Counted from the stretch's first letter, positions 1-8,604 are shown. The stretch is 64,000 nt of DNA from Mycobacterium scrofulaceum (GCF_002086735.1 NZ_MVIJ01000015.1:58386-122385), one strand, 5' to 3'. Numbers and translations: made by a program. The notes: generated from the letters alone by a model not told the origin.

Positions 1-248
1 AAAGCCGTCTCGGCGATCGCATGGGAAAGCGTGCCGCCCAACTCTTCGGGGGTGGCCTGGCAAGCGAGGTTGTTGATCACGGGGTGTTCCAGCGCCGGTA
101 ATTGGCGGCGCACCTGCTCCGAACGCTCCAGCATTGCCAGCTGTTGCCCGACGGTCATCGCGTCCACCGGCAAGGCGCGGGCACGAGCCAAGACCGCATC
201 GAGGTCGTCGAACACCGCCTCGGCATCGGGATGACCGCTTGAACTCAT
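1..248 (-). CDS. DUF222 / 13E12-repeat family protein, N-terminal fragment (cut by window edge)
   Basis: The minus-strand frame is open from an ATG at 246-248 to the window edge, giving the first 82 residues. The segment RRQLPALEHPVINNLA followed by QATPEELGG and LSHAIAETA is typical of the N-terminus of mycobacterial REP13E12/DUF222 proteins, which usually continue into a C-terminal HNH nuclease domain. That half is outside the window, so nuclease function cannot be judged. Members of this family are often multicopy and sometimes associated with phage-like integration, but no mobile-element boundary is visible here. Confidence 0.75.
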   Translation of the reverse strand, partial: MSSSGHPDAEAVFDDLDAVLARARALPVDAMTVGQQLAMLERSEQVRRQLPALEHPVINNLACQATPEELGGTLSHAIAETA

Positions 249-351
249 GACCCCAAACTAGCCACGCCCACCGACAAAATTGGCCTCACGGAGACCGCTG
301 AAGCTAAAGTGACGCAAGTGATCTCAGCCGGAACGGCTCGCTCCGTGTCAT

Positions 352-1386
352 CTAGGCGTTGATGCTCAGCAAATCCTCTGCATTACGGTGAGCGATGCGG
401 TGGCGGTCGTCTTCGCTGATGTTGAGTTTGTTGAGGAAGGTCCGTGTGCCGTCGAGGGTGAGGTAGGGGTAGTCGACTGACCAGATCAGCCGGTCAAGAC
501 CGACGGTTTGTGCGATGAAGTCGATGTGTGGCTCGTAGAACATCCCGCTGGGGGTGATCCACACGTGGCGGCAGTACGTGTCGGTGATGGTTGTGGACAA
601 CCCCGTGACGTTTGGTGGCATGACGTCATCGAGTCGCGGCAGATAGAAGGGGACCATTTCGCCCCAATGGCCGCTGATTACACGCAGATGCGGGAAGCGT
701 TCGAATGCTCCAGACAGGATGAGTCGGAGCACGTGGATGCCGGCCTCGTGGTGCCACCCCCACCCCCCTAGCGAGAATTGCGTCGTGACCTCAGGGCCGA
801 ACCCGCTGTAGTAAGCCTGCTGAACTGACGGCACGGGATGAAAGGGATGCACGTAAAGCGGTACCCGGAGGTCGTTGAGCTTTTGAAGCACGGGATCGTA
901 CCGCCGATCGTCGAGAAAGCGGGCGCCTGGTCGTCCGACGATGAGGGCGCCCTTGAGGCCCAGCTCGACGACCGCGCGTTCGAGCTCTTCGGCGGCAGCC
1001 TGGGGCGCTTGCCAGGGCAATAGGGCGAATCCGCCGAATCGGTTCGGGTATTGGGAAATCGCTTGTCCGAGGCGGTCATTGGCGCTCGCGGCCAACTCGA
1101 CGGCGTGTTCCTCCGGCACGAGCTGGATTGGTGAGCTGTAGGAGATGATCTGCATGTCGATCCCATGAGCGTCCATCTCCGCAATGCGGCGATCGGCGAG
1201 GTCACTGCCGCGTCTGATCGCTTCTCTCATCTCGACGAGATGCGGGCGGTCCCGGTCAGCTGATTGGGAGGCCGCGGCCGCGGAACTCTGCAGACCCATG
1301 TAGGGCGCTTCCTCCTCCAGCGTTGGTTGCGCCCGTCGCATGATGTCGGCGTCCATGGTGTGTTCCTCAATGCAAATCAATCGCAT
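352..1386 (-). CDS. Amidohydrolase-family (ACMSD / gamma-resorcylate decarboxylase-like) enzyme
   Basis: The 344-residue protein belongs to the amidohydrolase-2 superfamily, whose members include nonoxidative decarboxylases of aromatic acids. Visible metal-site candidates are EEH near the N-terminus, YVHPFHP, SGHWGE and the late WSVDYPY aspartate. I chose the ATG at 1384-1386 because AAGGA lies about 7 bases upstream; the ATG at 1390-1392 directly abuts that sequence. A GlcG-like gene lies 77 bp upstream on the same strand, and a MarR regulator is divergent from the pair, which suggests an inducible aromatic-acid pathway. The exact substrate cannot be read from sequence. Confidence 0.8.
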   Translation of the reverse strand: MRLICIEEHTMDADIMRRAQPTLEEEAPYMGLQSSAAAASQSADRDRPHLVEMREAIRRGSDLADRRIAEMDAHGIDMQIISYSSPIQLVPEEHAVELAASANDRLGQAISQYPNRFGGFALLPWQAPQAAAEELERAVVELGLKGALIVGRPGARFLDDRRYDPVLQKLNDLRVPLYVHPFHPVPSVQQAYYSGFGPEVTTQFSLGGWGWHHEAGIHVLRLILSGAFERFPHLRVISGHWGEMVPFYLPRLDDVMPPNVTGLSTTITDTYCRHVWITPSGMFYEPHIDFIAQTVGLDRLIWSVDYPYLTLDGTRTFLNKLNISEDDRHRIAHRNAEDLLSINA

Positions 1387-1463
1387 GGTCATTCCTTGGT
1401 TGTCGTTGAAGAGCCCGCGCCCACGCGGGCGCGTGGTGAGTAGATGATGGGGCGGCCGAACGA

Positions 1464-1889
1464 TCAGGTAATGGCGTCGACGCCGGCCTCGGCGATCGAC
1501 TGGTCTTGACTCCAATGCCCACCCGATACACCGATCGCTCCGACAACAGTGCCGCCGACGACGATGGGCAGCCCGCCCGCGAAGCTGATGAGCCGGGAGA
1601 TCCCGGTGGGGGCGCCGGTAGCCAAGGGCGCGTCCTGGGTCATGAGCTCGTGCCACTGACCGGTCGGCAGACCGAATCCGGCAGCGGTGTAGGCCTTGTC
1701 TTGAGCGATCTGGATGGCCTGCAGCGCGACATCATCCATCCGGGTGAAAGCGCTGAGGTGTCCCGCGGCGTCGACCACGGCCACTGCGGAGGGCACCCCG
1801 ATCTCCTCGGCGGCCGCGATCGCTGCGCGGACCGCCTCGGTGGCGGCCGTGGCCGAGATGCTCGGAACGTATTTGACGACGCTGTTCAA
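1464..1889 (-). CDS. GlcG/HbpS-family protein
   Basis: This 141-residue protein shows the GlcG/HbpS fold signature: an early VAVVDAAGHLSAFTRMD, a middle KAYTAAGFG, and a glycine-rich end with GGLPIVVGGTVVGAIGVSGG. Family members bind haem or small ligands, or accompany catabolic enzymes without a proven activity. The start is TTG, supported by AGGAG five bases upstream. It precedes the decarboxylase-like gene on the same strand and is divergent from marR, so it is probably the first gene of a MarR-controlled two-gene unit. Confidence 0.8.
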   Translation of the reverse strand: MNSVVKYVPSISATAATEAVRAAIAAAEEIGVPSAVAVVDAAGHLSAFTRMDDVALQAIQIAQDKAYTAAGFGLPTGQWHELMTQDAPLATGAPTGISRLISFAGGLPIVVGGTVVGAIGVSGGHWSQDQSIAEAGVDAIT

Positions 1890-1912
1890 GGCGACTCCTA
1901 ACGTGCACGGAT

Positions 1913-1944
1913 ATCAGTGTACATACATACATCAGCATACTGAT
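1913..1944. promoter_or_regulatory. Putative MarR operator in divergent promoter region
   Basis: ATCAGT at 1913-1918 is repeated as its inverse complement ACTGAT at 1939-1944, enclosing an AT-rich centre with GTACATACATACAT. It lies in the 84-bp gap between the divergent GlcG-like and MarR genes, where MarR regulators commonly bind. The match is only six bases per perfect arm. Confidence 0.4.
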
Positions 1945-1973
1945 TCGCTTCAGCCGTTGGCTAGGGTGGGTTG

Positions 1974-2417
1974 ATGGCGGACTACACCGAGCGAATGATC
2001 TGGTTAGTCAAACGTGCCGAGATGGCTACTCAGCAGGCGAAGGAGCGCACGCTCCGACGCCATAAAATAACCGGCGCGCAACATGCGGCCCTGACGATCA
2101 TCAATCTCTACGACGGCATCACTTCAGCAGAACTGGCCCGCCGGTGCTTCGTCACGGCACAGACGATGAACAGTACGGTGAGTCGACTCGAGGCGGCCAA
2201 GCTGGTCGCACGCACGGCGCACCCATTGCATCGGAACCTGATTGAGCTACGACTGACGGAACACGGACGGCAGGTGTATGCGAGAGCTGACGCTGAGGTG
2301 GCCGCACTCGACGATCAGCTCGCCGCGGGCTTCGCAGCGGCGGAATTGCGCGCATTGAAGCGCGCGCTGACCCACATTGCCGCGGTGGCAGACGAGGCGT
2401 CGAGCGCGCAACATTGA
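1974..2417 (+). CDS. MarR-family transcriptional regulator
   Basis: The 147-residue protein has the winged-helix layout of MarR regulators. The first helices contain WLVKRAEMATQQAKER, the recognition region contains SAELARRCFVTAQTMNSTVSRLE, and the wing contains HPLHRNLIELRLTEHGRQ. The ATG at 1974 is preferred; a TTG sits immediately before it. MarR proteins usually repress an adjacent divergent operon and release DNA on binding an aromatic ligand, which fits the neighbouring decarboxylase-like gene. The ligand is unknown. Confidence 0.85.
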   Translation: MADYTERMIWLVKRAEMATQQAKERTLRRHKITGAQHAALTIINLYDGITSAELARRCFVTAQTMNSTVSRLEAAKLVARTAHPLHRNLIELRLTEHGRQVYARADAEVAALDDQLAAGFAAAELRALKRALTHIAAVADEASSAQH

Positions 2418-2462
2418 AAGTCCCCGTGCGGAGCCCAATTGCCGGACGGTCATTGCCGTAGT

Positions 2463-3575
2463 TCAGGGGCCTGGCCACGTGGGACTGGTGGTCAGCACGT
2501 CGGCGCCACCCTCGGTGATATGGACCGTATCCCGGCGGAACACCGCCCCGACGCCTTCCCGCCAGACGTAGCCGGTGATCGCGAGCACCATGCCGGCCTC
2601 CAGCCGGTCGCGTTCGCCGGCGGCGAGCAGGGTTTGGGACACCACCGGCGGGTCGAAGCCCAACCCCAAGCCATGCGCGACCGGCATCGGCGGTATCGGC
2701 TCGCCGGCCGCCTCATAGGCGCCGAGCAGGTCGGAGGTGGGTGCACCGGGCCGGCACGCCGCAAGAATGCTCTCGTACAACACGTTTGAGCGATCGAATA
2801 ACTCGGAGGCGGGCCCGCCGGCAGCCCATGTTCGACCCACCTCCGCGACGTAGCCGTTCGCCAGGGCTCCGGCGGCGAACGCGACAAGGTCGCCGGGTCG
2901 CACCGCGCCCGAGCCGTCGCGGCGCCACGGGTGTTCCTTCGACGTCACCCAGGCGGCGTCCTGGGTGGCCGGCGTGCTCACCCCGCCGGCCGCCATCGCC
3001 TCCATCATGGCGCCGGCCAGCGTTCGCTCGGCAACTCCGGGCGCGAATTCGGCCAGCGCGGCGGCGAGTCCGCGTTCGGCGACGCGCAGGGCGGTGCCCA
3101 TCGTCCCGATTTCGTCGGGGGTCTTCACTCGCCGCGCCGCGCGCATCGCCGCCTCCGCGTCGACGAGTTCGGCGTTGGGGAACGCCTCGGGCAGCAATGC
3201 GGCGAAAGTCGGTGTGATCGCGTCGGTTCCGACCCGCCGTGCCGAGTCGGCCCCGTCGATCTTCCTCAGCACGTCGATCAGCGTCATCGGATTCCAGGCC
3301 AGCCCGTAGAGGTGGTCGTGTCCGATCTCCTCGGGCACGCCCTCGTCGTCGGTGCTGTTGAGATAGATGTCGCCGGAGGCACGCACGACGACACACATCG
3401 GACCGAACGGCCGGGTGCCGGCGATCCACAACTGTGGCGCCCCGGTGACGTAACGAATGTTGGCCTGCCGCCCGAGCACCAGGACGTCGAGCCCGTGCGC
3501 GTCCATCTGGGCCAGTGCCCGTTCCCGGCGCGCCAGGCGCAGGGCCTGGCCGTCGGGGCAGACTTCAGTCGCCAT
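2463..3575 (-). CDS. M24-fold protein with degraded metal site (probable pseudoenzyme)
   Basis: The 370-residue protein has the two-domain creatinase/prolidase layout. Aligned with its neighbour at 3565-4818, the five M24 metal ligands are mostly lost: the first Asp is Ala234, the second Asp is Glu245, His301 in HGLG is kept, the first Glu is Thr334 and the last Glu is Arg348. It is therefore unlikely to be a normal dinuclear metallopeptidase. Its start overlaps the end of the intact M24 gene by 11 bp, so the two are co-translated and may form a complex. A metal-free or substrate-binding role is inference. Confidence 0.8.
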   Translation of the reverse strand: MATEVCPDGQALRLARRERALAQMDAHGLDVLVLGRQANIRYVTGAPQLWIAGTRPFGPMCVVVRASGDIYLNSTDDEGVPEEIGHDHLYGLAWNPMTLIDVLRKIDGADSARRVGTDAITPTFAALLPEAFPNAELVDAEAAMRAARRVKTPDEIGTMGTALRVAERGLAAALAEFAPGVAERTLAGAMMEAMAAGGVSTPATQDAAWVTSKEHPWRRDGSGAVRPGDLVAFAAGALANGYVAEVGRTWAAGGPASELFDRSNVLYESILAACRPGAPTSDLLGAYEAAGEPIPPMPVAHGLGLGFDPPVVSQTLLAAGERDRLEAGMVLAITGYVWREGVGAVFRRDTVHITEGGADVLTTSPTWPGP

Positions 3576-4818
3576 AAGGCGAATAAGGGTAGTCGGTGAT
3601 CGGCAGGTAGCCGTCCTCGGTGATCACCACGATCTCCTCGCTGCGGTAGCCGCCGGTCCCGTCCTCCCACACCACGGGTTCCAAAACCAGCACCATTCCG
3701 GGTGGAAACACGAAGTTGTCGTCGAACTCCTCGCCGAGATCCGTTCCGATCATGGGGGCTTCGGCGGGGTAGGTGCCGATGCCGTGGCCCAGATAGAAGT
3801 GCGGCAGCCACGGTTTGCGGCCGCCGTTGGCGGCGATCGCCGCGCGCGCCAGGTCACCGGAGGTGACACCGGCTTTGGTCACCGCGAGCACCGCATCCAG
3901 GATCTCCCGCCATTGCCGAAACTGATCCTGCTGTCGGGGGGTGGGCTGTTCTCCGACCACCCAGGTCCGGCCGAAGTCGGAGCAGTAGCCGGCGTAGGTG
4001 ATGCTGATGTCGGTCCAGAGCACGTCGCCCGCGGCCAGCTCGCGATCCGTGGGCAGCAGCGGCAGCGCAAGGTCGCCATGGGTGGTCCAGACCCCGGCCG
4101 CCCGTGAGGTGGGCATCACCTGCCAAATGGCCTCGAGCATGTTGGTGGTGGCGCCGAGTTCGAACGCGCGACGCACGAGCACGGCCGACAGGTCGATCTG
4201 CCGCACGCCCGGCGCCAGCGCGTTGTACACGTCCACGATGGCCCGCTCGGTGATGCGCGACGCCCTGCGCAGGCACGCGAGCTCGTCGCGGGTCTTGACC
4301 AATTGCGCCGCGCCGACCACGATCGCCGCGTCGGACGGCTCGCCACCGGGGAACAGCGTGGGCGCCGCCCGACGCATCGCGCCGGTCAGTTCGTCGACGG
4401 CGACGCTGGCACCGGGCGGTACCAACGCGGCCAGCTCACGTGCGAAATGCGCGACGCCGTGGTCGAATTCGAGGTACACCGGCCCGTGCACGTGGTCGTC
4501 CGGGAGTGGCGGTGGCGACGAAGCCCCGCCGCGGAACGGCATGAACAGGTGCGGATGTTCGTCGTCGGCGAGCACCACCGCCACCGGCCGCTCGACGTGG
4601 GACAGGCCCGCGTCCAGCAGCGGCCAGCTGGCGCCCGTCGCATAGGTGACGTAGCCATTCATCGACAGAATCAGCGCATCCACGCCGTGCTCGGCCATCG
4701 CGGACCGCAGCCGGGCCCCGGTCTCCGCACGCATGCGCGCCCGATCCGGTTCCTCGGGTATCTCGACGACCGCGCCGATCACACCCTCGGGGTACACGGT
4801 GTGGGTCTGCGCGGCCAT
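3565..4818 (-). CDS. M24-family metallopeptidase / creatinase-like hydrolase
   Basis: This 417-residue protein keeps the complete M24 metal set: Asp270 and Asp281 in WTDISITYAGYCSDFGRTW, His345 in LGHGIG, Glu380 in VLVLEP and Glu394 in GYRSEE. The family cleaves Xaa-Pro peptides or related C-N bonds; in catabolic operons such proteins often act on non-peptide amides. It lies 22 bp downstream of a P450 gene and overlaps a degenerate M24 gene, giving a compact TetR-P450-M24-M24 operon. The physiological substrate is unknown. Confidence 0.85.
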   Translation of the reverse strand: MAAQTHTVYPEGVIGAVVEIPEEPDRARMRAETGARLRSAMAEHGVDALILSMNGYVTYATGASWPLLDAGLSHVERPVAVVLADDEHPHLFMPFRGGASSPPPLPDDHVHGPVYLEFDHGVAHFARELAALVPPGASVAVDELTGAMRRAAPTLFPGGEPSDAAIVVGAAQLVKTRDELACLRRASRITERAIVDVYNALAPGVRQIDLSAVLVRRAFELGATTNMLEAIWQVMPTSRAAGVWTTHGDLALPLLPTDRELAAGDVLWTDISITYAGYCSDFGRTWVVGEQPTPRQQDQFRQWREILDAVLAVTKAGVTSGDLARAAIAANGGRKPWLPHFYLGHGIGTYPAEAPMIGTDLGEEFDDNFVFPPGMVLVLEPVVWEDGTGGYRSEEIVVITEDGYLPITDYPYSPYGD

Positions 4819-4840
4819 CAGCGTCCCCTTCGTCCGGGCG

Positions 4841-6076
4841 TCACCATGTCACCGGCAGCTCGTAGAGGCCGTAGGCCAGCGCGTCGTGTTTGAACGGCAA
4901 CTCGTCCAGCGGCACGGCGAGCCGCAGGGTCGGGACGCGGCGCAGCAAGGTGGGCAAGACGATCTGAAGTTCCATCCGGGCGAGCTGCTGCCCGACGCAT
5001 TGGTGCCGGCCATAGCCGAAACCGACGTGCGGGCCGTCCTCCCGGCGCAGGTCGAGTCGGTCCGGCTCGGGAAATTGCCGGGTGTCCCAGTTCGCCGGCG
5101 CGACGTCGAGGATGATGCCCTCGCCGGCGCGAATCGTCTCGCCGCCCACCTCGATGTCCTCCACGGCGATCCGGCGCTGCCCGGTCTGAATGATGCTGAG
5201 GTAGCGCATCAATTCCTCGACCGCGACGGCGATCGACTGGGGATCGTCGGTGTCGCGCATCAACGCCAGCTGATCGGGATGGTCGAGCAGGGCCGCGACG
5301 CTCAGGCTGATCATGTTGGCGGTCGTCTCGTGCCCGGCGATCAGCACGCCGGTGGCCAGCTGCGCGGCCTCCCGGACGCTGAGCTCCTCGGCGTTGACCC
5401 GCTCGGCCAGGTCGGACACCAAATCCTCCGAGGGATTTTGCATCTTGGCCCGCACCAAGTTCGCCAGGTACTTCGCCAGCGATGCGGCGCCCCGCGCCGT
5501 GTCCTCCTCGGTGGCGTAGCGGTCCATGCCCCGCTGGGCCTGCGTCTGGAAGAAGTCGGCGTCCTCGTAGGGCACGCCCAGCAGTTGGCTGATGACCAGG
5601 GAGGGGACGGGCAGGGCAAGGGCGTTGACGACGTCGCCCGGATTGGGGCCGGCCAGCAGGGCATCGATGTGGTCGTCGGTGATCTTCTGCACCGCCGGCC
5701 GCAGCGCCTCAACCCGCTTGAAGGTGAACGGTTTCGACAGCATCCGGCGGAACCGGGTGTGTTCCTCGGCGTCGGAGGTGAACACCGAACGAGGTCGCTT
5801 GTGCACCGTCGCCTGCATTCCCTCGTTCCAGTGCGGATAGCCCGGGAGCCGGTCGTCGACGCTGGTGCGCGAGTCGGTGAACAACGCCCGGATCGCCTCG
5901 TAGCCGTGGATCAGCCAGGGTGTGCTGTCGTCCCAGATCCGGACGCGGCTCAGCTGCTTGCCGGCGTTGCGCTCCAACACCTTTGGCGGCGGCGCGAACG
6001 GGCAGCCGGGTGCCCGCGACATCGGGAAGTCGGGAACGAATTCGGGACCATCGGTGGCGGTCGAGACTTCGGTCAT
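4841..6076 (-). CDS. Cytochrome P450
   Basis: A 411-residue soluble bacterial P450. The I-helix carries AGHETTANM, the K-helix region has EELMRY, and the haem loop is FGYGRHQCVGQQLAR with the thiolate cysteine. The ATG at 6074-6076 has GAGGAG five bases upstream, and its ATGA overlaps the stop of the TetR gene, so translation is probably coupled. Overall features resemble CYP105/CYP107-like monooxygenases, but I cannot assign a family number. The neighbouring M24 proteins suggest a pathway in which a hydroxylated product is then hydrolysed; no dedicated ferredoxin lies beside it. Confidence 0.9.
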   Translation of the reverse strand: MTEVSTATDGPEFVPDFPMSRAPGCPFAPPPKVLERNAGKQLSRVRIWDDSTPWLIHGYEAIRALFTDSRTSVDDRLPGYPHWNEGMQATVHKRPRSVFTSDAEEHTRFRRMLSKPFTFKRVEALRPAVQKITDDHIDALLAGPNPGDVVNALALPVPSLVISQLLGVPYEDADFFQTQAQRGMDRYATEEDTARGAASLAKYLANLVRAKMQNPSEDLVSDLAERVNAEELSVREAAQLATGVLIAGHETTANMISLSVAALLDHPDQLALMRDTDDPQSIAVAVEELMRYLSIIQTGQRRIAVEDIEVGGETIRAGEGIILDVAPANWDTRQFPEPDRLDLRREDGPHVGFGYGRHQCVGQQLARMELQIVLPTLLRRVPTLRLAVPLDELPFKHDALAYGLYELPVTW

Positions 6077-6780
6077 CGTTCTCCTCGGTGAGGCTGTCCC
6101 GGTTGTCCGTCGATCACTAGCCGCCCCGCCGCGCCCACGTGGACCGGTGCGCGCCAGAGCCCGACGATCGCGTCGACCAGGCCCTCGCCGGCGACCGGCC
6201 ACGCCGAACGCGAACGCGGGCCGTGCTCGGCCAGCGCGCCTTCGTGTTCGGCGCAGGTGTGCATGAGCAGGTTGCGCACCATGACCATGCGTTCCGACCG
6301 CACCCGCCTGGGCAGGTCGGGAAGGCAGCGGTTGATGCCGTCGATGGTCCGCACGAGCAGCGGCGACGTGAGCGCGTCTTTGGTGACGACGTGGCGATAC
6401 GTCGGGTCGGCCATAGCCTGGGCGGCGAACCGGGCGTACCAGCTGGGGGTGCCCAGCGCCTGCAGGTGATCGGTGAGGGGCCGCACCAGCGCGCCCACCC
6501 AGTCACGCAGGTCGATCGAGTCGTCGATGGCGGCGAGCATCTGCGCCCGCAGCTGCTCGATCGGCTCCCGATGCTTGCTTTCGATCGCTCGCAGCAGGTC
6601 GGTCCTCGTCCCGAAGTGGTAGCAGGCCGCCGCGTTGTTGCCCTGCCCGGCCGCCTCACTGATCTGCCGGTTCGATACCGCGTACATGCCGCGTTCGGCG
6701 AATAGGACTTCCGCGGCCGACAGGATCGCCTCCCGGGTGCCTGTCGACCTGTCGGAGCGGGCGATCCGCTCGGCGGTCAT
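6073..6780 (-). CDS. TetR-family transcriptional regulator
   Basis: The 235-residue protein has a TetR DNA-binding head (TREAILSAAEVLFAERG ... QISEAAGQGNNAAACYHFGT) and a long ligand-binding body. The frame is open upstream to a TTG at 6891, but that extension runs through an AT-rich promoter-like patch, so I start at the ATG 6778-6780. It is the first gene of the operon with the P450 and the two M24 genes, and its stop overlaps the P450 start. It probably autoregulates this operon. Confidence 0.85.
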   Translation of the reverse strand: MTAERIARSDRSTGTREAILSAAEVLFAERGMYAVSNRQISEAAGQGNNAAACYHFGTRTDLLRAIESKHREPIEQLRAQMLAAIDDSIDLRDWVGALVRPLTDHLQALGTPSWYARFAAQAMADPTYRHVVTKDALTSPLLVRTIDGINRCLPDLPRRVRSERMVMVRNLLMHTCAEHEGALAEHGPRSRSAWPVAGEGLVDAIVGLWRAPVHVGAAGRLVIDGQPGQPHRGER

Positions 6781-6803
6781 CGCCTCAGTGAACACCGCCC
6801 ACC

Positions 6804-6814
6804 TGATTAAATCA
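6804..6814. promoter_or_regulatory. AT-rich palindrome, possible TetR operator
   Basis: TGATTAAATCA has perfect five-base arms around one central base. It lies 24 bp upstream of the chosen TetR start, in an unusually AT-rich stretch (about 6801-6830) of an otherwise GC-rich region. An autoregulatory operator or promoter is a reasonable reading. Confidence 0.35.
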
Positions 6815-6947
6815 AGCAATTTATTTATGGGCGTGGCGGGCGCCCAGGCTTGGGTGTGTCCGGCGGCTCGATCGGAATCCCGGTTGGTCAAGGTGATTTC
6901 ATCGCTGCGACGCCCGGGCCGGGTCGGCCCCGGAATACAGTCTCCGT

Positions 6948-7424
6948 ATGAATCCGCTCCAGCGGCTGGCGCGCAACCCGGCGGCCTACCGCCGGCTTCT
7001 CCTCGATGGCCGGCCGGTCGCGGAAAGCCTCGAGGCGCTGCTGCGGTTCGCGACGGGCGGGCGGCGCGGCGTTTTGGACCTCGCCGGCCTGCCCAACGTG
7101 CGGATCACCACGTCGGGCCGCAAGACCGGCCTCGCCCGTACGGCGACGGTGCAATACGTGCCCGTCGAGAACGGCCTGCTGCTGGTCGGCTCCAACTGGG
7201 GACGTGAGCGCCATCCATCGTGGTCGGCGAATCTCAAAGCCACCCAACGCGTTACCGTGCGCAGGCGCGGCGAACGTTTCGTCGCAACGGTGCGGCTGCT
7301 CAGCGGCGAGGAGCGCGACGAGGCGTGGTCGACGGCGCTGGCGCACTGGCCGAATTATCGAGTCGCCCAAGAGCGCGCGGGGCGGCGGCAGTTCCGGCTG
7401 TTTCTCCTCACGCCCACCGCGTAG
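6948..7424 (+). CDS. Deazaflavin (F420)-dependent nitroreductase-family protein
   Basis: The 158-residue protein shows the Ddn-family pattern: ITTSGRKTGLARTATV for the F420/phosphate-binding strand, LVGSNWGRERHPSWSANLKA, and a C-terminal split-barrel. Relatives in mycobacteria use F420H2 to reduce quinones or nitro compounds, or remain uncharacterised. It is transcribed away from the TetR/P450 operon and converges on a DUF2231 gene. The substrate is not predictable. Confidence 0.85.
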   Translation: MNPLQRLARNPAAYRRLLLDGRPVAESLEALLRFATGGRRGVLDLAGLPNVRITTSGRKTGLARTATVQYVPVENGLLLVGSNWGRERHPSWSANLKATQRVTVRRRGERFVATVRLLSGEERDEAWSTALAHWPNYRVAQERAGRRQFRLFLLTPTA

Positions 7425-7439
7425 GCGCCGCGACGCCCG

Positions 7440-7934
7440 CTAACCCGAGTGGCGGGATTGCTCCAGATGGGCGATTTCGCCACCCCAAACCGATTGGGCC
7501 CCAGCATCACCCACGCGGTAGATCTGAACCGTTGACGAGATGGCGGCCGCGAGCACCAGAATCGCGCTGATCGCCCGGACGACCAGGCGGCTTTTGTCCG
7601 AACGGCGTTCGATCACGCGCATCACCACCAGCACCAGCGCCGCCGCCAGCAGTGCGGCGGCGAAGTAGGTCATCGTGACCCCCAGGGCGGCGTGCTTCTG
7701 CAGGATGGCGCTGGGTTTGGCCCTCAGGTCGTAGAGCCATTCCCCGGCGTTCACCGTGATCGGCGTCAACACCATGGTGGCGGCGGCCGATATCAGTGCG
7801 AGCCACAACAGTGGGCCCCGGCGCGCCGTCGGCCAGAAGACGCACACGACCTCCAGGACGGCGGTCAGCGGTACGAGTACCACCACGAAGTGCAGCAGCA
7901 GGGCGTGGGCGGGCAGGCCGTTGATGATGGTCAT
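7440..7934 (-). CDS. DUF2231 membrane protein
   Basis: The 164-residue protein begins with GLPAHALLLHFVVVLVPLTAV, characteristic of DUF2231, and contains about four hydrophobic membrane segments. A conserved His in the first segment (H10 or H15) and another in KHAALG could bind haem or metal, but this is unproven. It lies 46 bp downstream of a lipoprotein gene on the same strand and may be co-transcribed with it. Confidence 0.75.
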   Translation of the reverse strand: MTIINGLPAHALLLHFVVVLVPLTAVLEVVCVFWPTARRGPLLWLALISAAATMVLTPITVNAGEWLYDLRAKPSAILQKHAALGVTMTYFAAALLAAALVLVVMRVIERRSDKSRLVVRAISAILVLAAAISSTVQIYRVGDAGAQSVWGGEIAHLEQSRHSG

Positions 7935-7980
7935 CGTGCTCCTGGTTGGGCGGTCGGCGTGGCGGGCGGTCGGTCCACGC

Positions 7981-8604
7981 TCAGCCGCCGAGCCCCTTCT
8001 TGATGGCCTCGTCCTGTTTCTGGCCCACGTCGTTGACGAAGTCGGCCGGGGCCAGCGTGTCGGGCGGCCCGTCGAACTGGATCGTGACGAAGGCCCTGCC
8101 CTCGGTGAACAGCAGGACGGTAACGCCCTTGCTCTTGTCCGGGGAGTTGCCCATCAACGTCGTTCCGCCCGTCCCGACGTTGGCGGCCTGCGTCGTGGGG
8201 CTCTTGATCACGTCACCCTGAGCGCCCTTGGCCTTGTTCAGCGCGTCGGTGGCGGCGCCGGGGTCGGCGAACACCTGGATGGTGTCCTTGATGACGTGGC
8301 TGCCGTCCTCGTCCTTGAACGTCGTCGCGACGCCGGGCTGGCCGTTCGGGTTGCTGGTCGGCGGGGTGGCGGTGAACGGTATGGGTGCGTTGATGTCGCT
8401 GGCCTGGATCAGCAGCCCGGTGTACTCGCTCGGCTGCGCGGGCGCGGACGACGTCGGGGCCGGGCTGGGGGCGCCGGTGGCCGAGCTGGACGTCGCCGGC
8501 TTCGACGGCGAGGGCGGCGGCTGCTTCTTGCCGCACCCCGCGACCCCCACCGTCAGCGCCGTCAGCACCGCGACGCCCGCGGCCACCGTCCGTGAAGTCC
8601 TCAT
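7981..8604 (-). CDS. Putative lipoprotein
   Basis: The 207-residue product has a lipoprotein signal peptide ending in the lipobox VAGC (Cys24). A Ser/Pro/Ala/Thr-rich linker follows (about residues 26-58), then a compact domain containing FKDEDGSHVIKDTIQVFADP. I do not recognise a function; the pattern is that of mycobacterial Lpp/Lpq lipoproteins displayed on the cell surface. The ATG at 8602-8604 gives a normal signal-peptide length. A duplicated 13-bp motif lies 48-78 bp upstream. Confidence 0.75.
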   Translation of the reverse strand: MRTSRTVAAGVAVLTALTVGVAGCGKKQPPPSPSKPATSSSATGAPSPAPTSSAPAQPSEYTGLLIQASDINAPIPFTATPPTSNPNGQPGVATTFKDEDGSHVIKDTIQVFADPGAATDALNKAKGAQGDVIKSPTTQAANVGTGGTTLMGNSPDKSKGVTVLLFTEGRAFVTIQFDGPPDTLAPADFVNDVGQKQDEAIKKGLGG

